A stretch of 64,000 bases of DNA from Melieria omissa (Eukaryota > Arthropoda > Insecta > Diptera > Ulidiidae): NCBI GenBank assembly GCA_963971225.1, contig OZ020269.1, forward strand, positions 18,784,921-18,848,920. Reading direction: 5' to 3'. The stretch's first letter is position 1. Each line of letters begins with the position of its first letter. The notes below the pieces were generated by a model. That model had not been told where the DNA came from. It was given only the letters and a program-made list of their open reading frames with translations, and ran no database searches. The translations under genes and the position numbers were made by a program. Below are positions 1 to 11,259 of the stretch, piece after piece.

Positions 1-29
1 TATATTTGTTAATAATATTTATTTTAATG

Positions 30-400
30 TTCATGAGGAAATTCTGCTTGCAAAGAAACTGAAAACAGAAGAGAAATGAGGAGAATTTCCAAGAATACTT
101 TCCGGTCGTCAAGGCTTGGGACAATAGCAGCCAAAAATTGTTTCTGAAGAAATTCTTGCTTCAAAGAAACCGAAAAGGAGTGAGAGAACTTGTTCCTTTG
201 CTTTTTCTACCAAGCAACTCTTTGCTTGTAAAAGTTTGGAACAACAACAGTAATACTTGTTTATAAATAAATACTTCTTCTGCTTTTTCTACCAAGAATA
301 TTCTTTGCTTATCAAAGCAAACTGCAACCACAGTAGATTCTTCATAAATCCATCTAAAATCATGTTTAAAAGAAAGAAATTCCTACATTCTGCTGAGGTT
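30..400. repeat. Degenerate tandem repeat, unit about 110-125 bp
   Basis: Related blocks recur with drift: a phrase close to TTGCTTCAAAGAAACCGAAA appears near 48 and 150, and a phrase of the form GTTTGGAACAACAACAGTAA appears near 112 and 234, with a further diverged copy near 300. Spacing is about 110-125 bp. No coding potential is evident; the short open frame across it runs on into the LTR that follows. Confidence 0.5.
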
Positions 401-649
401 TTCTTTCTATTTATAATCTATGATCTTTTTATAATAATTATGTATTGTAACAATGAGGCACTCTGTGCTGTGCTATGCATGAATGCTTTTCCAAGCATAC
501 TTTTAGGCATGCACTTTGGAGTACCGCCGGTTGGCTATAATTCCGATATGGCGAGGATGGTTCGCGAAGGTGATGAGCTGTGCTAGAACAATCGAGATAG
601 AGAGTACAACTAGAATGTACAAGAAACATCGGCGCGATAAGAAAACGAG

Positions 650-657
650 TATAAAAA
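650..657 (+). promoter_or_regulatory. TATA box of LTR 1
   Basis: TATAAAAA lies inside the solo LTR about 205 bp from its 5' end, and the same motif is conserved at 7051 in the second copy. It probably marked the U3 promoter of the lost retrotransposon and could still start transcription. Confidence 0.55.
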
Positions 658-716
658 GCAGCAGTGTGCAGCGCAGAGGGTCGAGTTTTAGTTGAATAAG
701 CAAAGTAGTAACAAGT

Positions 717-956
717 CTGTGGCCGTAAGGAATAACAGCCAAAGTCGATTTTATGAAGTTTTCAGGAGAGCACTTTTAATTTTTGAATTTGCTTTAGATT
801 TAACTAGAAAAATTTTAGATTTTTGGGCGTAAAACATTTATGAGCAAAAGCCATAGAATTTTGTGTAGTAGTACATTTGAATACGACGAATGCAATGGTG
901 GTAATAACTCAATTTTGTCCTAACTCAACTTTGGCTGTTATTCCTTACGGCCACAG
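717..956. mobile_element. 240-bp MITE with 29-bp perfect TIRs nested in solo LTR 1
   Basis: The left end CTGTGGCCGTAAGGAATAAC (717 onward) is repeated exactly in reverse complement at 928-956 over 29 bp. The element is flanked by AAGT at 713-716 and 957-960. The second LTR copy has no insertion at the matching place, which gives the empty-site comparison. The interior is non-coding. Element 12043-12289 has related ends and also a 4-bp duplication. The superfamily is unknown: hAT would give 8 bp, PIF/Harbinger 3 bp and piggyBac TTAA. Confidence 0.88.
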
Positions 957-1098
957 AAGTGTAGATACAAGCAAAGTGTAAATCTGTAAATAAAGTTATT
1001 GCTGGTTTTTGACTGCGTTTACGCTGAATAATTGAAGTGGTTTTATTTTTCAAGCACAATCCAAAACGAACTTAGAGAAGTCATTTTCGTAACAGTAT

Positions 1099-3600
1099 TT
1101 AAAAGTACATCCATTTATTTTTATTTATTTGTTTCCTATTTAAAAATACATCCTTACTCTTATTTTAAGCTTTTCACATCTTTATTTTTATACTCTCCAT
1201 CCCAAATTGCTACATTTTTTAGATTTATTGCGCAATATTTTCAACGACTAACTAACCTACAATTTTCCCATAATTAACTTTTATTCTGCCTTTCATTCAT
1301 GTACGTTAATTGTCCGCTGGTGCCATGCTTCTCACATACCTTCTGCTTCGTTTTTTTGGTTGCGCCATTTCCGCACTTGAGCCTCGCCTTTTCATCGTTA
1401 TTGTTTGTGTTTTATTGCATTCGCTTTTAGCTAATGTTTCGTCTAAGTGGTGCATTTTTACAACAGCAACAGTCGCCATTCGCCTGACTTTTGACATTCA
1501 ACTTTGCTTACATCACTTGTATGGGTTTTACTATTAGACTTTTCTTGCACCAACCAGTTCTTTGGGGTTTTTCACAGCAAACTTAATCAGCGCCGAGTGT
1601 GCATTGAAATTGAAAACTCAGCAACAGAGTCATGCTTGTTCTTCAATTTTTATATTTTTTAACATTTTTGTTCTGTGTTGTTGTTCTTATTTTCTTGCCT
1701 TTCAAGCTATCGAAAGCACAAAGTCACGCGCGCACACAAGCAGCTATTCTTTCCTCTGCAACACACCCACATACAAACATATGCAACCATACTAACGCAC
1801 ACACACATTGTATGCATCTTCATTACCTGACGTTTGTTGCACAATGCAACGCTCGGCACACTGCATGCCGTTTTATTTTATGCTTTGACTTTGCCGTTCA
1901 TTGTGCTGTGTGCTGCTGTCTTACTGTTCCTGCTTCGCATACACACACACATACACTCACACTCGCATGGTACACATGGAAGCAGGAATTTTCATTTTAA
2001 AGTTACAACAATGAACATTTCAACTTCAACCTTAATTTCTGCTTGAACACCTTTTCCTTTAGCTTTGCGTTGTGTTGGTGCGCTTTTACCGCAACGCTCG
2101 AGGAAAATCACGAAAATTAAGAAAATTGAAAATTGTCTTCTATCTGTTTGCTTCTCTCACACTGCGTGCCGCTGGCTACCAGCAACTACCTCAAATGTGT
2201 TCTTAATAAAATGTTCCATATTTGGGCAACACTGCGTATGAGTAACTTTTTCACATGGAAAGCTGAGAGGTTAACTATTTTGTTTTTTTTTTTATTCCTT
2301 TGTGCACTTTGAGAGCCTACAAAGTTGTTTAGCCTGGTTTTGTTTAGTTGTGCTGAAAAATGTATGTAAAACGAGATTTGAATTTGTAATTTATTTTTTG
2401 ACTATTTTTAGATATAAAATTTAACTGTTCAGGTCGTAAACGCTTTGGTTTACTTATGTTTTGTTTTTTAATTTTCTGTGCTATTTTTAATAACAGCAAG
2501 AGCGCCTGAAACTATATCATCCAGAATTGTACAGAATTTCAAGCAGCCTTTGAAGCTACTTTGTGTGCTGATTTTAATGTGGTTTGTTCAATCAAAACCC
2601 ATTAGTGGAATCACTTTTACACTTCTGTACATACACCTGTGCGTATGTAGTTGTTTGTATACATAAGTTGGTTTTTGCATGTTGAGCAACTGATCAACCG
2701 CATTTTTAATTAAACACTCTACAAGTAGTACACAACAAATTAATTTCGTGTTTACTCATAAAAAAAACGTCTGTTTTCATAAATAAGCCAGCAAACGTTG
2801 CAAAACTATGCAAATAATTTCATTATTATTGCACGATCCATGCGACACGCTTCGGCAGTTTAATTTTCAATTAATTAATTAGCGTACACGCAACATTCGG
2901 ACTTAAGTAAACTTGGCAACTTTGTGTGATTGATGGCGCGCGATTAAATGAGCACGTAATAACAACGAAAAACATGAAAATTCATTAATTAAAAAGTTAC
3001 ATTCACAATTAAACAGCCGACCACCTATTGACAGCTCGTTGCAGCAGAAAAAGTGCCGCCACCGCTTAACGTAATCCGTGCAAATAGTAAACGAAACAAA
3101 AAGTGGCCAACAAACAGTAAACATGTCGTTGATTAAACTAAAGAGTGCCCAGTGTCGAGAGAACAACACATGGCCAGCAACAAAACGAGCAACTTGAATC
3201 CCATTTGCTCGACACTTTGCTGACTCATAGCCGGCGGCAGAAAGTGCCAAAAATAAAACACATATTACGTTACTTTCACTGGTATGTGGGGAATATTTTG
3301 TAATAAAAGATTTCATCAGGTCGTTTCATGTTTAAGTACAACAATAACAATTGCATATGTTTTTCTGTAAGAGTGCTAAGATTGGTGTCGAGAGTGTGAC
3401 CAGAGCGTTGGATATTTTGTAGATTTTTTTTGTAGTGTTGTGTATGTAAAATGGTGTGTTTCTGATAAAATAAGAATATAAGGTTTTAAAAAACAAACTC
3501 ATATAAACACAAATAGTTCAGGAAAAGTGTATTTACCATGTAGGTATGTAAATATGAGAAATATTTTTTTTTTATGTTTGCAGTTTCCCAACAAGAAATT
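1099..3600. other. No gene seen; simple repeats
   Basis: AT-rich sequence with short CA runs around 1734-1805 and 1938-1970. The longest open frame (2903-3316, minus, 137 codons) is rich in Cys, Phe, Leu and Ser with no recognisable domain, and I do not consider it a gene. Confidence 0.5.
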
Positions 3601-3641
3601 TAGCGAAATCCAATTTTACTGATGAAAATTTGTGGCATTAT

Positions 3642-3760
3642 GAGTGAATGAAGTGGTTGTGAAGGTTTAAAATTTGATGGAAGCCGAACAAAGAGACGTT
3701 AGAAGTGAATGAAGTGGTTGTGGAGGTTTAAAATTTGAAAAAGAGGCAAGTAGAACCATT
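3642..3760. repeat. Tandem duplication, unit about 61 bp
   Basis: GTGAATGAAGTGGTTGTG begins at 3644 and again at 3705, each time followed by a match to AGGTTTAAAATTTGA. Two copies are visible, with a few substitutions. Confidence 0.75.
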
Positions 3761-3907
3761 ACAGGCGAATAAGACGTTTACTGATATGTCTTGGTTTCTA
3801 TTTTGGCTCTTACTAGATAAACTATAGCATTTTTTATATGTTTTCGAACAACGTTCCATGGATAATGAATGTAAAAAGCAGATTTAAAGCCTAATATTTA
3901 ATAATAT

Positions 3908-4085
3908 TGCTACGAAAATTACTTCAAATTAGTTCGTATCGCTGGATTGTGCCAAAAGGAAATACACTGAAACTCTTTACCTCACCACTAGAAAACACTT
4001 TATTTACAAAGTCACTTCACTGATTCACTTGTCACTTTACATTTTTCTTCACTTATCCACTCCCTGGTATACCGTCTTCAAGTGC
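3908..4085 (-). mobile_element. LTR-like 3' end on the minus strand
   Basis: Read on the minus strand, the sequence ends with CAATCCAGCG, then ACGAACTAATTT and TTTTCGTAGCA. This resembles the end of the two solo LTRs (CAATCC, AACGAACTTAG, TTTTCGTAACA). An AATAAAG polyadenylation-type motif lies upstream, at the same relative place. I cannot find the opposite end or a target duplication, so this may be a partial or strongly diverged LTR of a related family. Confidence 0.42.
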
Positions 4086-5055
4086 CCTAAAAGTATGCAA
4101 TGTTGCTGCTGAAAAAAAATGTCGGCTCAGTGTTGTCGTGTTACCTATGCTAGAAGAGTGTTACCTATCCGCAGAGTGAGCTGCACGATCATCACAATTT
4201 TTATGTAGCGTGAAAATTGTACCGTTATAATAATTTCTGGTACAAGGGTTTTGAGACAAATTGGAGACAAATTGTATACAAATTGTCATAAAAAGAACTC
4301 ACAAAATAACTCACAAAAAAACTCAAAAGGATAGATAGATGATAGATGCCGTTTCAAATGTTTAAGAATGCATTTGGTTACAAGGCCTTGCATTGGTTCT
4401 GAAATGGTGCAGACGTTAGGAGACTAGGATCGACACAATAGCTCAGTATTGGACGAAGTATCTCGGGCAACGGTCGCTCGACTCCCGTTTCTAACAGGAG
4501 ACCTAGAAAAGAGTGTTGCGAATGGAAAAGTTATGCACACTTTTTTTGAACCCATTAAGGTCATAAATACTGAGAAATATTTGATAGCTCTACCCTTCTG
4601 AACAGATACCAAAGAAGTATTTGCAAAATAAGGTCGAGCATGCGACGTTTCGAAGATTCTCCAAGGTGTCAAAAGAGCTGTATCCAATAAGCTAAATCAT
4701 GCAGTCAAGGATTAGTTTTTTGAAGTCGACTCCCACAGGTTCAAGTTTGGTGAGATATAGGTGTTGTAAATTATGCAGAGATCTGACGCAGAGAAATATT
4801 TTTTGCATAGCTTTCGATGCAGTGGGTTGCTTTTTCGACACGCCAAAAATGTGTTAAAAAAATATGACAAATATGTTCATCACAATATTATGAGCTGCCG
4901 ATTTCGTAATACATACATCGCCCATAATCAGGGATGTACTTAATAGAATATGGGGAGACATGTTATCCCACAGGCAGCATTGGGTCGCCACTTAGAGATT
5001 GTTTGTAGGTCGCTGTTAAGTGTTCTTGCTGGTAAGATAAACATTTAAAACAACA
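4086..5055. other. No gene seen
   Basis: AT-rich sequence with short direct repeats (ACAAATTG phrases at 4256-4285 and ACTCACAAAA phrases at 4298-4325). No domain or complete element is recognised. Confidence 0.4.
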
Positions 5056-5060
5056 ACATT

Positions 5061-5410
5061 GAGACAACTCGTTACCTGACTACGGTATGCTGCAAAATCC
5101 TTTTCTCTTCCTTTTAAATGCTGGGTCTAGCATTTTGAGTGTGAATTTAAGACTCAAATCTTCATTAGTTTCGTATTATAGTTTCAAATGGTTTTGAGCG
5201 ATAGTTCAAAGCGCATTCCAAACGATGAACAACGATGTAAACTAAAAGAACTCGTAGGCAATTGCCAAGCAACATAGCAACTCGTTTTCTGACTATGGGT
5301 CTGCTGTGAAACCTCTTATCTACTCCTTTTTTGGGGAAGGATTTAAGAGTCACATTTTTACTAGTCTTGTCTTATAGATACAAATTGTTTTGAGTGATTT
5401 TTCAAAGTCA
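5061..5410. repeat. Degenerate tandem repeat, unit about 214 bp
   Basis: The phrase CAACTCGTTACCTGACTA near 5063 returns as CAACTCGTTTTCTGACTA near 5277. The block with GGTTTTGAGCGATAGTTCAAAG near 5191 returns with changes near 5384. Divergence is high, so this is an old duplication. Confidence 0.6.
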
Positions 5411-5990
5411 CCATCCTGAGGCAGATACGAACCGTCAAATTTAGAAGAGAACTGCACAATTTGTAAGAAAAAATCGGGAGTATTTGGTTGTATTCCTCGT
5501 CCACTAAAATAGAGTTGTGCTTCCTCAAAATTACTTAAATTTTAGGCAACTAGAAAAACTAGCAGAGAAGTTTTTATTTTTTTTTAAAGAAAAATGGTGG
5601 AAAACTCGGCTGTTTGTCGGATTAATTCAGTGGCGCTTGCAGTCCAGACAAAGATACCAAGTAGAAGGGAACTGGACGAATGTGGGAATTTGTAAGAAAA
5701 AATGAGAAATATTTGGCTGTGTCTGTCGAGAATTTTAGTGCATATTTTAATTCATCGAAACTTAAAATAAATAGCACAGAACTTTCTGATTGTGTGAGTT
5801 TTAATTTGTTAATAAAAGTGAGAATAAACCGCTGTTTGTCGGATAATTTCAGTGGAGTTTTTCTTCCTTGAAATAACCTCAATGCATGGCAACTAGAAAA
5901 ATTGGGGGAGTTTTCAGTTTTTAAGAAGAATGGGAAAAAATCGGCTTTCGGTCGAATGATTTTAGTGGAGCTTTACTTCTTCTTTCGCAA

Positions 5991-6016
5991 GACCACTCTG
6001 TCGCAACAGAGTGGTC
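5991..6016. repeat. Hairpin at the 5' junction of the truncated retrotransposon
   Basis: GACCACTCTG (5991-6000) and its exact reverse complement CAGAGTGGTC (6007-6016) are separated by 6 bases. The right arm is element coding sequence, so the left arm looks like an inverted copy of it made during insertion. Confidence 0.75.
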
Positions 6017-6576
6017 ACTATCTATTGGGTACCGGGTCACGGAGTCAAGGAGGTCAAGGAGTTGAGGGAAATGAGAAGGCTGATGCGCTCGCCAAAGCCG
6101 GGGCACGACTGCCTACGGTTAGCGAGCCAGACATCCATCCACCCCTCTCCACGCTCAAGACGGAAATAGAAGAGAATATGATTCGTGAAGTGGCGTCCAT
6201 GTGGGAGAGATCTACATCTCACAGGACAGCAAAAATCATGCTTCGCGAACATAATGTCAACAACACAGAGTTTGTACTATGACTCCGAAGAGATGATTGC
6301 AAACTATTGACCGGGATACTCACGGGACACTGTCTCACACCGTCCCACGCTGCCAAACTTGGCTTGGTACCAAGTGATGCATGCACAAGATGTGGTGAAG
6401 ACAGTGCCAAGGGTACCCTGGAGCATTTGCTGTGCCACTGCTCTGCTCTCTACAGATCACGGGTCAGCTGCCTCGGATCCGCGTCGTTCCCTTCCTTGGA
6501 AAGAGTCGCGGAACAAAAAAGCAGCGACTTACTTAGATTTGGCAAAACGTTTTTGACAAACTACATACAGGTCTGA
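6010..6576 (+). pseudogene. RNase H and C-terminal tail of a non-LTR retrotransposon ORF2, broken
   Basis: One frame begins with WVPGHGV (about 6025-6045). After a small out-of-frame duplication the reading moves to another frame with GVEGNEKADALAKAGARLP; together these are the HxG...GNExADxLA signature of retrotransposon RNase H. That frame meets a TGA at 6280-6282. It then resumes with RDDCKLLTGILTGHCLT and a C-x2-C-x12-H-x4-C motif (CTRCGEDS...EHLLCHC), and stops at 6576. In the live element this region would degrade RNA in RNA-DNA hybrids and help bind template. At least one frameshift and one nonsense codon make it a dead copy. Confidence 0.85.
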
Positions 6577-6846
6577 AGCTCCAGAACCTTTCTGGTACCA
6601 CTATGGACCAACATGGTCTATGTGAGACCCCCCGAGGGTCAGCCAGCCTAACCTACCTACCTACTTCTTCTTTCAATTCAGACAAAGATACCAACTGACG
6701 GAACTGGCAGAGAACGGCTCGAATGTAAGAATTTTGTAAGAAAATTCGGAAATATTTGGATGTGTCCGTCGAGCATTTCAATGAATCTTTTCTTCTTCAA
6801 AACAACTTCAACTCAGTCTCAGTGAAGCTTTTCTTACTGAAAATAA

Positions 6847-7262
6847 TGTAACGATGAGGCACTCTGTGCTGTGCTATACATGAATGGTTTTCCAAGCATA
6901 CTTTTAGGCATGACCTTTGGAGTACGGCCGGTTGGCTATAATTCCGATGTGGCAAGGATGGGTCGCGAAGGTGATGAGCTGTGCTAGAACAATCGAGATA
7001 GAGAGTACAACTAGAATGTACAAGAAACATCGGCGCGATAAGAAAACAAGTATAAAAAGCAGCAGTGTGCAGCGCAAAGGGTCAAGTCTGTGTTGAGCAA
7101 GCAAAGGGGGCACATGCAATAGTAGTAGTGTAAAGTAGTAACAAGTGTAAATTTGTAAATAAAGCGATTGTTGGTTTTTGACTGCATTTGCGCTGAGTAA
7201 CTGAAGTAGTTTTATTTTCAAGCTCAATCCAAAACGAACTTAGGGAGGTCATTTTCGTAACA
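6847..7262 (+). mobile_element. Solo LTR (copy 2), ATAA target duplication
   Basis: It starts TGTAACGATGAGGC and ends TTTTCGTAACA, with ATAA at 6843-6846 and 7263-7266. TATAAAA begins at 7051 and AATAAA lies at 7158-7163. It is the same family and orientation as 446-1094 but has a different duplication, so the two are independent insertions. It carries a short stretch absent from copy 1 (around 7105-7130) and lacks the nested MITE. Confidence 0.86.
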
Positions 7263-7400
7263 ATAACTTAAATTCAGGACAACTAGAAAAACTAGCAGAG
7301 GCCCTCCAAATTTTAAGAGTTTTTATTTTTTCAGAAGAATCTGAAATATTTGGCTCTGTCTGGCCGAGAATCTTGGGAGAAGGGTTTTCCTCTTAATAGA

Positions 7401-10400
7401 AACATTTCATAATATAAAGATTCATTGAAATATTTTTTCTTTTCATGAAATGAATTTTTTATTTTTTATTTTTTTTTAAATTTTTTTTATAATTAATTAC
7501 ATTTACTAAAAAAAAAAGTTCACTGTCTAACATTTCCTAAGGGGCGCATATTTAGATGTGTATGTATGTACGTGTGTAGATATTTATGAAACATAAAAAG
7601 AACTGCCAGCGGCAGTAGCGGCCAACACGAGAAAAAGGAAATAAAAAGTAAAAGTTACGCGGAAAAAACAAAAAGAAAAAAAGGAAATGTTGCCCAACGG
7701 AAGCGGAATTCCAGCGGTGGCTGTACTGAGACACATGGTAGCAACAATACAAACATCCATATACATATAAATACAAACATGCATACATATGTGCCTATTT
7801 ACATTTACTTACATATCTATTTACGTGCAAACATATATACATATTTACATATAACTAAAACATACTAACACATCTGTGCGAAACGTGCAGAGCGGCACAC
7901 TGACATTTCTCGCTTCGAGTGTCTATGCTGCGGCGTTTAGGGGGCGTGAGGACGAAACACATGTCCTGGCAGCATTGTATCGCATGTGGTGAACTGGCAG
8001 CGGCTAAACTAAGCTATTATCCTGTGCCCAAATGTTGCTGTATGCTTTTGTGTGAGCGGCCAGTGTTGCCACGCTTCCATTGCAAGCATGCACTCTTTTG
8101 CTTTCTCTGTTGCTGTGCTGCTGTCAGCTGTTTGTTGTTGTTCTAGCAGGTCTGTGCTCATTTTTTTTATTCATACTTTTATTGTTGTTATTGTTGGCGC
8201 GGCGCACTAAATAAAGTTGTAAAATAGCAGCAAATAAAACTATGCGACATTGAAGTGGTCGTTGGTGTGTAAGTGTTATTGTTTTTATTATTGCTATGTA
8301 CCCTTGTTGTTGTTGTGGCCATTGTCACTGTCATTGTTACTAAGCGTAATAAAATTAGAAAAGTGTTGGAAAAAAACTCGACTCCTTGTTGTTGTTGTAG
8401 TTGTTGTTGGTGCTATTGTTGATACTTTTAGCGGAATTGTGTTGACAGCGCTTAAGTTTGAGCACAGCTTGGCTTTAGTTTGTGTGGTTCGGACGGATGC
8501 TGAATTTTTGGTATTCTTACTTTTATTGTTGTGTTGTTGTTGTTGTTGTACTAGTTGTATGTTTAGTTAAGGTTTGAGCTTGACCGCATGCATGGCATGT
8601 GTGGCTTGTAAGACAAAGATTGAGCACAAAACAGTGAAAATTTCGAGAGGCAAAAGAGCGAAAGTAACCGAAGTTGAAGAAGAGAAAAGCATATAATAAA
8701 AGTGAGTAAAATGCTGTGTGTTGTATTCCATTAAAGCATAAAAGGTGATGAACATGGAGTACTAAAAATTTTGTTGCACTGTTTTTGCTGCCATCGAAAT
8801 TGTTTGCTTAATGCATTTTCGGCTGCGCAAGTTTAAAAGCTTTTGTCGTTTATGTAATTCATTATATTGAATTATTATGCGCAATGTACACATACTCAAA
8901 CACATACATACATCTCACACATACATACATCTCTCTCATACACACATCTCTCTCATACATGCGTGCACCGGGCGCCAAATATGAGTTTTGCCGGCGCGTA
9001 TGAGTGATATTAATGTTCATTAGAATTAATGTTGCGCATACGCCACCGTGTGCCAGCATGTGTGCGCTGTGAAAAATTGAACTTCATAACACCATACAAA
9101 GTCGAAATGGTTTGTTTGACTGTGAATTATTAAGACTAACAGCAACAACACAACAAACAAGCAACGCTACGCAATTTTTCTGATTGCGTATACGCCACAG
9201 TGGTTGGCAGAATGGGTATTTTTATGAATTTGTCTGTCTGTGGCCAATGTTAAATAAACAAAGAAGGTGTTGAGTAAAAAAAATATTTTTTTGTAATACT
9301 TTTTCAATGCAATTTATAAGCATTTGCTGCATGCAACAATCTAATATTGACTTCATTTGTTAATTTGTGCACAAAGTGCGCAGTGTTTACGCATTGGTGT
9401 TGGATTTTGTGCAACAGCAGAGAAAAAAAAAGAAGATTTTTGCTGCTTTGTGCTTGCGTGTTCATTGTATGACAGTTCCATAATGTGCTGCTGCTGCTTA
9501 CAAATGCAATTTGTTGCTGTTGCACCTAGTGAGTTGTCGCGCTGTTGGCGTGGCACGTTGCAATGCCGTTTTGCGTTTTAGTTTTTTTTTGTTGCTTTGT
9601 TTTTGTTAAAATTTCATGCGCTTGTAGATTACATTTTTGCGGTTGAACTCCTAAGGGTATGCTGCACCTTTTATGCATATAGCTAGATGTTCAAGCGATT
9701 GTAAGGAGCACCCGGAAAGAGGGTGACAAAAAAGTGTACAACACGCGCAGGAAAGTCGGGAGAAACGTGCAAAGTGGCGGAGACATGTCTGCGCAGCAAG
9801 GCAACAGTAGCAGCAACAATGGCGACAATAGCAGCAGCGGTAGCAGCAATAACAGCAACAGTCAGTGGCGCCACAGGGTATGCAACAACTATACGAATAA
9901 CAAAAAGTGCAGTGGCAGTGAGAGAAAAATGACAAGAGGCCATGGAGCACACGAGAACAGTAACAGAAGGAACAGTTGCGCAACAAAGTAGTTGTTGCAA
10001 GTAAAATGAAAAGAAAAAAATATGAAGCGAGAAAAAAAACAAGAACGAAAAAGCGGAGAGTTTTAGTTGGTTTAAGACGACTTATTCATGCGCTGCGTCC
10101 TCTTTGCCTCTTTTATGAGTTTAACTATTTTTAGGAATATGAGGAATATGCAGTTGTGGCAAAGAGCAATGAGTGAGTCAGTAATCGGTAATAGGACAGA
10201 CGCATAAATAGATATATGAACAGCCATTTGGACTTTTAGGAAAACGAAGAAGAACTAGGAGGTTTAATCTGAAGACAAGGTGACGATTATGTCAAAAATA
10301 GTCCAAATACTGACAGATAGTTATGCAAACTGATTGTCATGAAGACTTGCAAAGACACAGACTGATTGATGGACCAAAAGAAGGGAATCCCAACAGGAAA

Positions 10401-10510
10401 ACATATTCACTAATCGTAAACAAATAGTAAAATAAAAAAATAAAATTAAAAAAATTAATAATGATAATAAATAATTAATAATAAAATACAAAAATAAAAA
10501 TAAAAAATTA
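7401..10510. other. No gene seen; microsatellite-rich
   Basis: Contains an A/T tract (7440-7512), ACATA-type repeats (7785-7860), TTG runs (8385-8410 and 8525-8552), CATA/CTCT repeats (8888-8960) and an AGC/AAC-rich tract (9790-9865). Open frames over these tracts translate to poly-Ser/Asn or Cys-rich low-complexity strings and are not credible proteins. Confidence 0.5.
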
Positions 10511-10516
10511 ATAATA

Positions 10517-11257
10517 TCAGGTGTACAACTTTGCTTCCGCCGTTTTTTTCCAAAATTAAAAGCTTTATTGCGAAAAAGTGCTTACAGATGTATTATTCAA
10601 AGTATTGTCCGTCGCTAGCGACAACTTTCTCCCATCTTTCCGGCAATTTTCGGATCCCGGCTCGAAAAAAGGAGTCCTCTTTTGACGCTATCCATGAAGC
10701 AATCCATTTTTCCAATTCTTCGAAGGATTGAAAATGTTGATCTGCCAGGCCGTGTGCCATCGAACGGAATAGGTGGAAGTCAGAAGGGGCGACATCTGGG
10801 GAATACGGCGGGTGGGGCAAGACTTCCCATTTCAGCGTTTCCAGGTACTTTTTGACCACTTTTGCGACGTAAGGCCGAGCATTGTCGTGTTGGAGGATGA
10901 CTTTGTCATGTCGCTCTTGATATTTTTAAAACGTTGAAACCACTCCCGACACGTTCTTTCACTCAGAGCAGCATCACCGTAAGTTTCTGAGAGCATTCGA
11001 TGCGCTTCAGCTGCATTTTTTTCGAATTGTAACAGAAAAGTAAAACTTCCCGCAAATGGCGCGAATTGGGCACATAAACGGACATTTTCGAGCGTGAATA
11101 ATACGAGAACAAGAACAACTGTCACTGAAACGGCGATGACAATTCATTAGGCACTGTCCACACTCCCTTTAAAGGCATTACCATCTATGTATTTCAACCA
11201 GCTTCAGCCGGTACTGCCACCTATCGGAAAACGGCGGAAGCAAAGTTGTACACATGA
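10517..11257 (-). mobile_element. Internally deleted mariner element, TA-flanked
   Basis: The ends are inverted repeats: TCAGGTGTACAACTTTGCTT from 10517 and TCATGTGTACAACTTTGCTT reading inward from 11257, with one mismatch over about 30 bp. TA dinucleotides lie at 10515-10516 and 11258-11259. At 741 bp it is far shorter than the roughly 1.3 kb of a full mariner. It holds the N- and C-terminal parts of a mariner transposase, so it is an internal-deletion derivative. Confidence 0.92.
10593..11125 (-). pseudogene. Mariner transposase remnant (D34D type), central part deleted
   Basis: On the minus strand an N-terminal helix-turn-helix stretch (FEKNAAEAHRMLSETYG, then ERTCREWFQRFKN) runs directly into the C-terminal catalytic half in another frame: KVILQHDNARPYVAK, later HPPYSPDVAPSDFHLF, ending RWEKVVASDGQYFE and a stop. 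I count 34 residues between the Asp of HDN and the Asp of SDF, the mariner D34D spacing. The first catalytic Asp and most of the core are missing. A mariner transposase cuts and pastes at TA; this one cannot. It might still serve as a substrate for a live relative because both ends are intact. Confidence 0.9.
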
Positions 11258-11259
11258 TA

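Larger units (their letters stand above)
446..1094 (+). mobile_element. Solo LTR (copy 1), GTAT target duplication, interrupted by a MITE
   Basis: The segment starts TGTAACAATGAGGC and ends TTTTCGTAACA, so it has TG...CA ends, and it is flanked by GTAT at 442-445 and 1095-1098. It aligns along its length with 6847-7262. A TATAAAAA box lies at 650-657 and an AATAAA signal at 989-994, as expected for U3-R-U5 order on the plus strand. No internal retroviral-type genes adjoin it, so it is a solo LTR left by recombination. The 4-bp duplication fits the Ty3/gypsy order better than copia or BEL (5 bp); this family-level call is inference. Without the nested MITE and its duplicated 4 bp the LTR would be about 405 bp, near copy 2 at 416 bp. 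Confidence 0.85.
5987..6661 (+). mobile_element. 5'-truncated non-LTR retrotransposon copy with 13-bp target duplication
   Basis: TACTTCTTCTTTC occurs at 5974-5986 and 6662-6674, a 13-bp duplication bracketing the element. The body encodes the end of a retrotransposon second ORF (RNase H remnant and a zinc-knuckle-like C-terminus). It is followed by a short 3' UTR ending in ACCTACCTACCT-type repeats, a tail style seen in some RNase H-bearing insect families (I/LOA-like group; my inference). The 5' end is truncated in the RNase H domain and starts with a small inverted repeat. Confidence 0.85.
5411..7400. repeat. Degenerate satellite-like array interrupted by two retroelement insertions
   Basis: Recurring phrases are CAGACAAAGATACCAA (near 5643 and 6678), AATTTGTAAGAAAA (near 5459, 5687 and 6732), ATATTTGGCTGTGTCTGTCGAG with variants (near 5708, 6750 and 7345), and GGCAACTAGAAAAACTAGCAGAG (near 5544, 5889 and 7276). 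Units are roughly 200 bp and strongly diverged. The array is split by the non-LTR fragment 5987-6661 and by the solo LTR 6847-7262, with array sequence on both sides of each. Confidence 0.65.

Noticed and set aside
438..742. Open frames repeated at about 440-740 and 6800-7230
   Set aside because: They are shared only because both lie in the two LTR copies; LTRs of this kind do not code for protein.
2903..3316. 137-codon minus-strand open frame
   Set aside because: No domain, biased composition, and no neighbouring exon or promoter signal; treated as chance.
9734..9991. Ser/Asn/Gln-rich 85-codon open frame
   Set aside because: Comes from an AGC/AAC microsatellite; opa-type repeats often open frames by chance in flies.
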